Assembly: GCA_007135995.1 (NCBI GenBank)
Contig: SLHU01000075.1
Span: 1 to 7,800 of the forward strand
Length of the DNA stretch: 7,800 nt
Reading direction: 5' to 3'
Source: Clostridiales bacterium
GTDB taxonomy: Bacteria; Bacillota; Clostridia; Saccharofermentanales; UBA5734
The position numbers were made by a program, and so were the translations under genes. The notes beneath the pieces were generated by a model. The model saw nothing but the letters and a program-made list of their open reading frames with translations, did not search any database and was not told the DNA's origin. Below are positions 5,867 to 7,800 of this stretch, piece by piece (the stretch's first letter is position 1; the number at the start of each line of letters is the position of its first letter).

Positions 5867-5917
5867 TATTGAGAAGAACCTTACATTGAGATTAACCCTA
5901 CATTGAGAATAACCTTT
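5867..5917 (+). repeat. Three head-to-tail 17-bp tandem repeats
   Basis: Copies abut exactly: TATTGAGAAGAACCTTA (5867-5883), CATTGAGATTAACCCTA (5884-5900) and CATTGAGAATAACCTTT (5901-5917). All share ATTGAGA and AACC, and differ at only a few positions. They fill most of the gap between the two hydrolase genes and end one base before the ribosome binding site of the second. Each copy carries a CCTT or CCCT block that could pair with the AAGG or AGGG type bases of that site. They could regulate translation, bind a protein, or simply be slippage products. Confidence 0.85.
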
Positions 5918-5918
5918 C

Positions 5919-5925
5919 AAGGAGG
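5919..5925 (+). promoter_or_regulatory. Ribosome binding site that decides the start of the second hydrolase
   Basis: AAGGAGG lies 7 bases upstream of the ATG at 5933. An in-frame TTG at 5903 would add ten residues, but those codons lie within the third tandem repeat and over this site, so the ATG is preferred. The adjacent CCTTTCAAGG is a small inverted repeat that might partly hide the site. Confidence 0.8.
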
Positions 5926-5932
5926 CATACTC

Positions 5933-7480
5933 ATGCAAGCAAAAATGTCATTAGAACCTGTTGCTAATAAAATGCCGCATTTTGAATCGATTGAAGGCCG
6001 GCAGGTGCTCCATGTTGACGGATTGCCCTATACCTCTTTAACCGTTGAAATCCCCTGGTGGGATATTGTCTGGGGTAAACATAAGGAAACCATGCAGGTG
6101 TACGATTATCTGTATCCGGCGGCAGCTAAAATGGGGCTGAACACTATCAAAGTCCCGGTTAAGTGGTCGATGGTTGAACCGGAAAAAGGGGTTTATGATT
6201 TCACCTATGTTGATCATGTGATTGATCTGGCCAGAAAAAACAACTTGAAAGTCATTCTTGGCTGGTTCGGGCACTATGCCAGCGGTGACGGTTCGATCTA
6301 CCGGAATCTAACCAATGAGGTGTTCGCACCCATGTATGTGGTGGAAGATGAGACGACCTACCCCAGAGCGATCGATGCCGACGGTGTCTCCCATCATAAT
6401 TCTGCTTCATACGACGATCCGTCCATTGTAGATGTTGAAACCAAAGCATTTTGTGCTTTCATGAAGCATATTCGTCAAATAGACGAACATGCTTATACAG
6501 TGATCATGATTCAAGTTGAAAATGAGATCGCCGTTTTTGGCTACGATCGTCAGAACCGCAGCATGTGGCGCAATCACAGCCCCGCATCGAATGCGTCATT
6601 CGCGGCCGGAAGCTTTCGCGACGATCTGCACTACAGTGCCTGGAGTCTGGCCGCCAAATGGCTCAGGCCCCTGACGAATGCCGGCAAAGCCCTTTATCCG
6701 CTGCCCTTCTTCGTCAATTTCGTTGGCGGCCAGCTGACAGACTGGATGGTGGGCGGCTCACCAGGTGAAGATGTGGCCACGTATCTGGAAAACTGCCCGG
6801 CGATTGATTTTTGCGGACTGAATCTCTATGTTCAGCCGGGACGTTCGATTAATGATCTGCGCGGCGCGCTGCTGCAGTACCGTGTTGGCCGCAATCAGCC
6901 GGCGATCACTGAAGCGAATAGTGATCTAAGCCAGATGGCACCCCGCATGGCATTTATGTCGATCGGTGAGTTCGGGTCGCCTGTCTTTGCTCCCTGGGCC
7001 CTGAATATTTCATATCCAACACCCTTCCAGCCGTACGTGAAACCTGATGGCGCTATTGCCAATGGCGGGCCCGATCTTAGAGACTGTTACCAGACCTTGC
7101 AAAATATCATGGTCCCGGTATCACATTATGGCGGAACAAGTCAGCTGAAAGTTTTCATGGCGGTTCAGCCAGGGCAGAAATTTTCAGATACCCGTGATCT
7201 GGGCGGACGAAAAATAACCGTACAGGGGCAGGATAACGGCCAGGCAATTGTGATTCATATGGGAGACAATGAATATCTCGCGGCAGGTTATCGCTGCAGT
7301 ATCAGCATTGAGACCGAAAAAGCCGTCTGGCCGGATTTAAAGCAGATCAGTGTAGAAACCGGCCGCTGGCAAGGCACCCAGTGGACTGCCGAAGAAGCGT
7401 CACATCATACGATTAATCAGAGCACCGGCCAGGTGGGTCTGTCACTGGCTGCACCGGCGGTGGTAAACATACGCGTTTAG
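5933..7480 (+). CDS. GH35-like glycosidase with DUF5597-type features, probable beta-galactosidase-like enzyme
   Basis: From ATG 5933 the protein has 515 residues. It combines an N-terminal clan GH-A barrel with a C-terminal beta-rich part (about 405-515). Typical motifs of the GH35-like family that carries DUF5597 can be seen: VILGWFGHYASG (107-118), YPRA (143-146), FMKHIRQID (176-184) and TVIMIQVENE (189-198), where Glu198 is the likely acid/base. Glu327 in AITEANS is the candidate nucleophile, 129 residues later as expected for opposite strands of the barrel. IDFCGLNLY (291-299) precedes it. No signal peptide is present, so it should act in the cytoplasm after the GH17-like enzyme, probably releasing single sugars from the non-reducing end. 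It is co-transcribed with that gene, there being no terminator in the 75-bp gap. The exact sugar is uncertain; family members are usually annotated as beta-galactosidases. Its last 68 bases overlap the convergent gene. Confidence 0.8.
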   Translation: MQAKMSLEPVANKMPHFESIEGRQVLHVDGLPYTSLTVEIPWWDIVWGKHKETMQVYDYLYPAAAKMGLNTIKVPVKWSMVEPEKGVYDFTYVDHVIDLARKNNLKVILGWFGHYASGDGSIYRNLTNEVFAPMYVVEDETTYPRAIDADGVSHHNSASYDDPSIVDVETKAFCAFMKHIRQIDEHAYTVIMIQVENEIAVFGYDRQNRSMWRNHSPASNASFAAGSFRDDLHYSAWSLAAKWLRPLTNAGKALYPLPFFVNFVGGQLTDWMVGGSPGEDVATYLENCPAIDFCGLNLYVQPGRSINDLRGALLQYRVGRNQPAITEANSDLSQMAPRMAFMSIGEFGSPVFAPWALNISYPTPFQPYVKPDGAIANGGPDLRDCYQTLQNIMVPVSHYGGTSQLKVFMAVQPGQKFSDTRDLGGRKITVQGQDNGQAIVIHMGDNEYLAAGYRCSISIETEKAVWPDLKQISVETGRWQGTQWTAEEASHHTINQSTGQVGLSLAAPAVVNIRV

Positions 7481-7800
7481 CAGCAAGGCGATACAGGCAG
7501 TCGGCTGCGCTTTTGGCGATAATCACCCGTCTGTCCTGTGTCAGTGCTTCCAGCGCCTCAAAACCGATCGCTTCGCCATAACCGGCCAGCGCCCTGGCCA
7601 GAAGCAGTTTCAGCATCGCCAGACGTTCACGGACCAGGTCCAGGTCAAAGTCATAGATGTCCCGGACTTGCTCCGTGAAGATCTCTGGCAGATGCAGCAA
7701 GCGTTTCAGTGCCGGGATAAGCTCCGGCCTTTTTTTTGCCTCGGCTATTCTGGCGATGGAGTCGATAACTGAGAACAGGCAGGTCTTCTCGTTATAATAA
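7413..7800 (-). CDS. C-terminal part of a helical, HEAT-like protein, possibly an FAD-dependent oxidoreductase (runs off right edge)
   Basis: An open minus-strand frame enters from beyond base 7800 and stops at 7415-7413, giving at least 128 residues without a start. The visible sequence is alpha-helical: LFSVIDSIARIAEA, ELIPALKRLLHLPEI, LVRERLAMLKLLLARALAGYG, FEALEALTQDRRVIIAKSA, CLYRLA. Paired amphipathic helices of this kind are HEAT-like. The pattern of R..L..L...LARAL..yG...G...L.....D.R.....A....L resembles, from memory, the C-terminus of some Bacillota FAD-dependent oxidoreductases found in sugar loci; no FAD-binding motif is in view, so this identification is tentative. The final 21 residues (from KRVCLPPP to the stop) overlap the end of the plus-strand hydrolase, are Pro-rich and non-helical, and may be an unconserved extension. 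Confidence 0.5.
   Translation of the reverse strand, partial: YYNEKTCLFSVIDSIARIAEAKKRPELIPALKRLLHLPEIFTEQVRDIYDFDLDLVRERLAMLKLLLARALAGYGEAIGFEALEALTQDRRVIIAKSAADCLYRLAAKRVCLPPPVQPVTDPPGRCSD

Noticed and set aside
5903..5932. TTG at 5903 as start of the second hydrolase
   Set aside because: It lies in the third tandem repeat and has no ribosome binding site; AAGGAGG serves the ATG at 5933.
5483..5938. Minus-strand open frame of 151 codons over the end of the GH17-like gene
   Set aside because: It is antisense to a convincing glycosidase, covers the tandem repeats, and shows no domain or translation signal.
7488..7515. Small GCAG/CTGC hairpin near 7497 as terminator of the hydrolase operon
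   Set aside because: The stem is only four pairs and it lies in codons of the convergent gene; too weak to call.
1..7800. A defence, mobile or otherwise wholly new system
   Set aside because: All confident genes are explained by sugar sensing, import and hydrolysis; no transposase, integrase, nuclease, toxin or CRISPR repeat was seen.

Overview
The window is an ordinary-looking but well-organised Gram-positive carbohydrate uptake and degradation locus. Strong AGGAGG-type ribosome binding sites, a lipoprotein-anchored sugar-binding protein, LplB/YtcP-type permeases and a YesM-type sensor kinase point to a Bacillota (Firmicutes) genome of moderate GC, by eye a little under 50%. I cannot place it below phylum level. 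No tRNA, rRNA, insertion sequence, CRISPR array, integrase or attachment site was seen.

Layout. Minus strand, in order of transcription: lplB-type permease (4591 to 3644), ytcP-type permease (3632 to 2742), solute-binding lipoprotein (2476 to 752), then the first 139 codons of a sensor histidine kinase (417 to 1) that runs off the left edge. A divergent promoter region (4592-4882) separates these from a plus-strand pair: a 324-residue GH17-like glycoside hydrolase (4883-5857) and a 515-residue GH35-like/DUF5597-type glycosidase (5933-7480). At the right edge the 3' end of a minus-strand gene (7800 to 7413) converges on, and overlaps, the end of the second hydrolase. Its helical C-terminus resembles that of some FAD-dependent oxidoreductases.

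How the parts fit. The kinase would sense an extracellular sugar signal. The lipoprotein and the two permeases would import an oligosaccharide as a CUT1-type ABC importer; no ATPase is encoded here, so a shared MsmX-type ATPase elsewhere is expected. The two hydrolases have no signal peptide and should cut the imported oligosaccharide in the cytoplasm. A GH17-like enzyme beside a GH35-like enzyme suggests a beta-linked gluco- or galacto-oligosaccharide, but the substrate cannot be fixed from sequence alone.

Most notable non-coding structure: three head-to-tail 17-bp repeats directly in front of the ribosome binding site of the second hydrolase; a 9-bp motif that occurs in opposite orientation on the two sides of the divergent promoter region, one copy inside a 21-bp dyad; and two strong hairpins that divide the importer operon around the binding-protein gene. 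I found no evidence for a wholly new type of system. The best candidates for something undescribed are the repeat array and the enzyme pairing.
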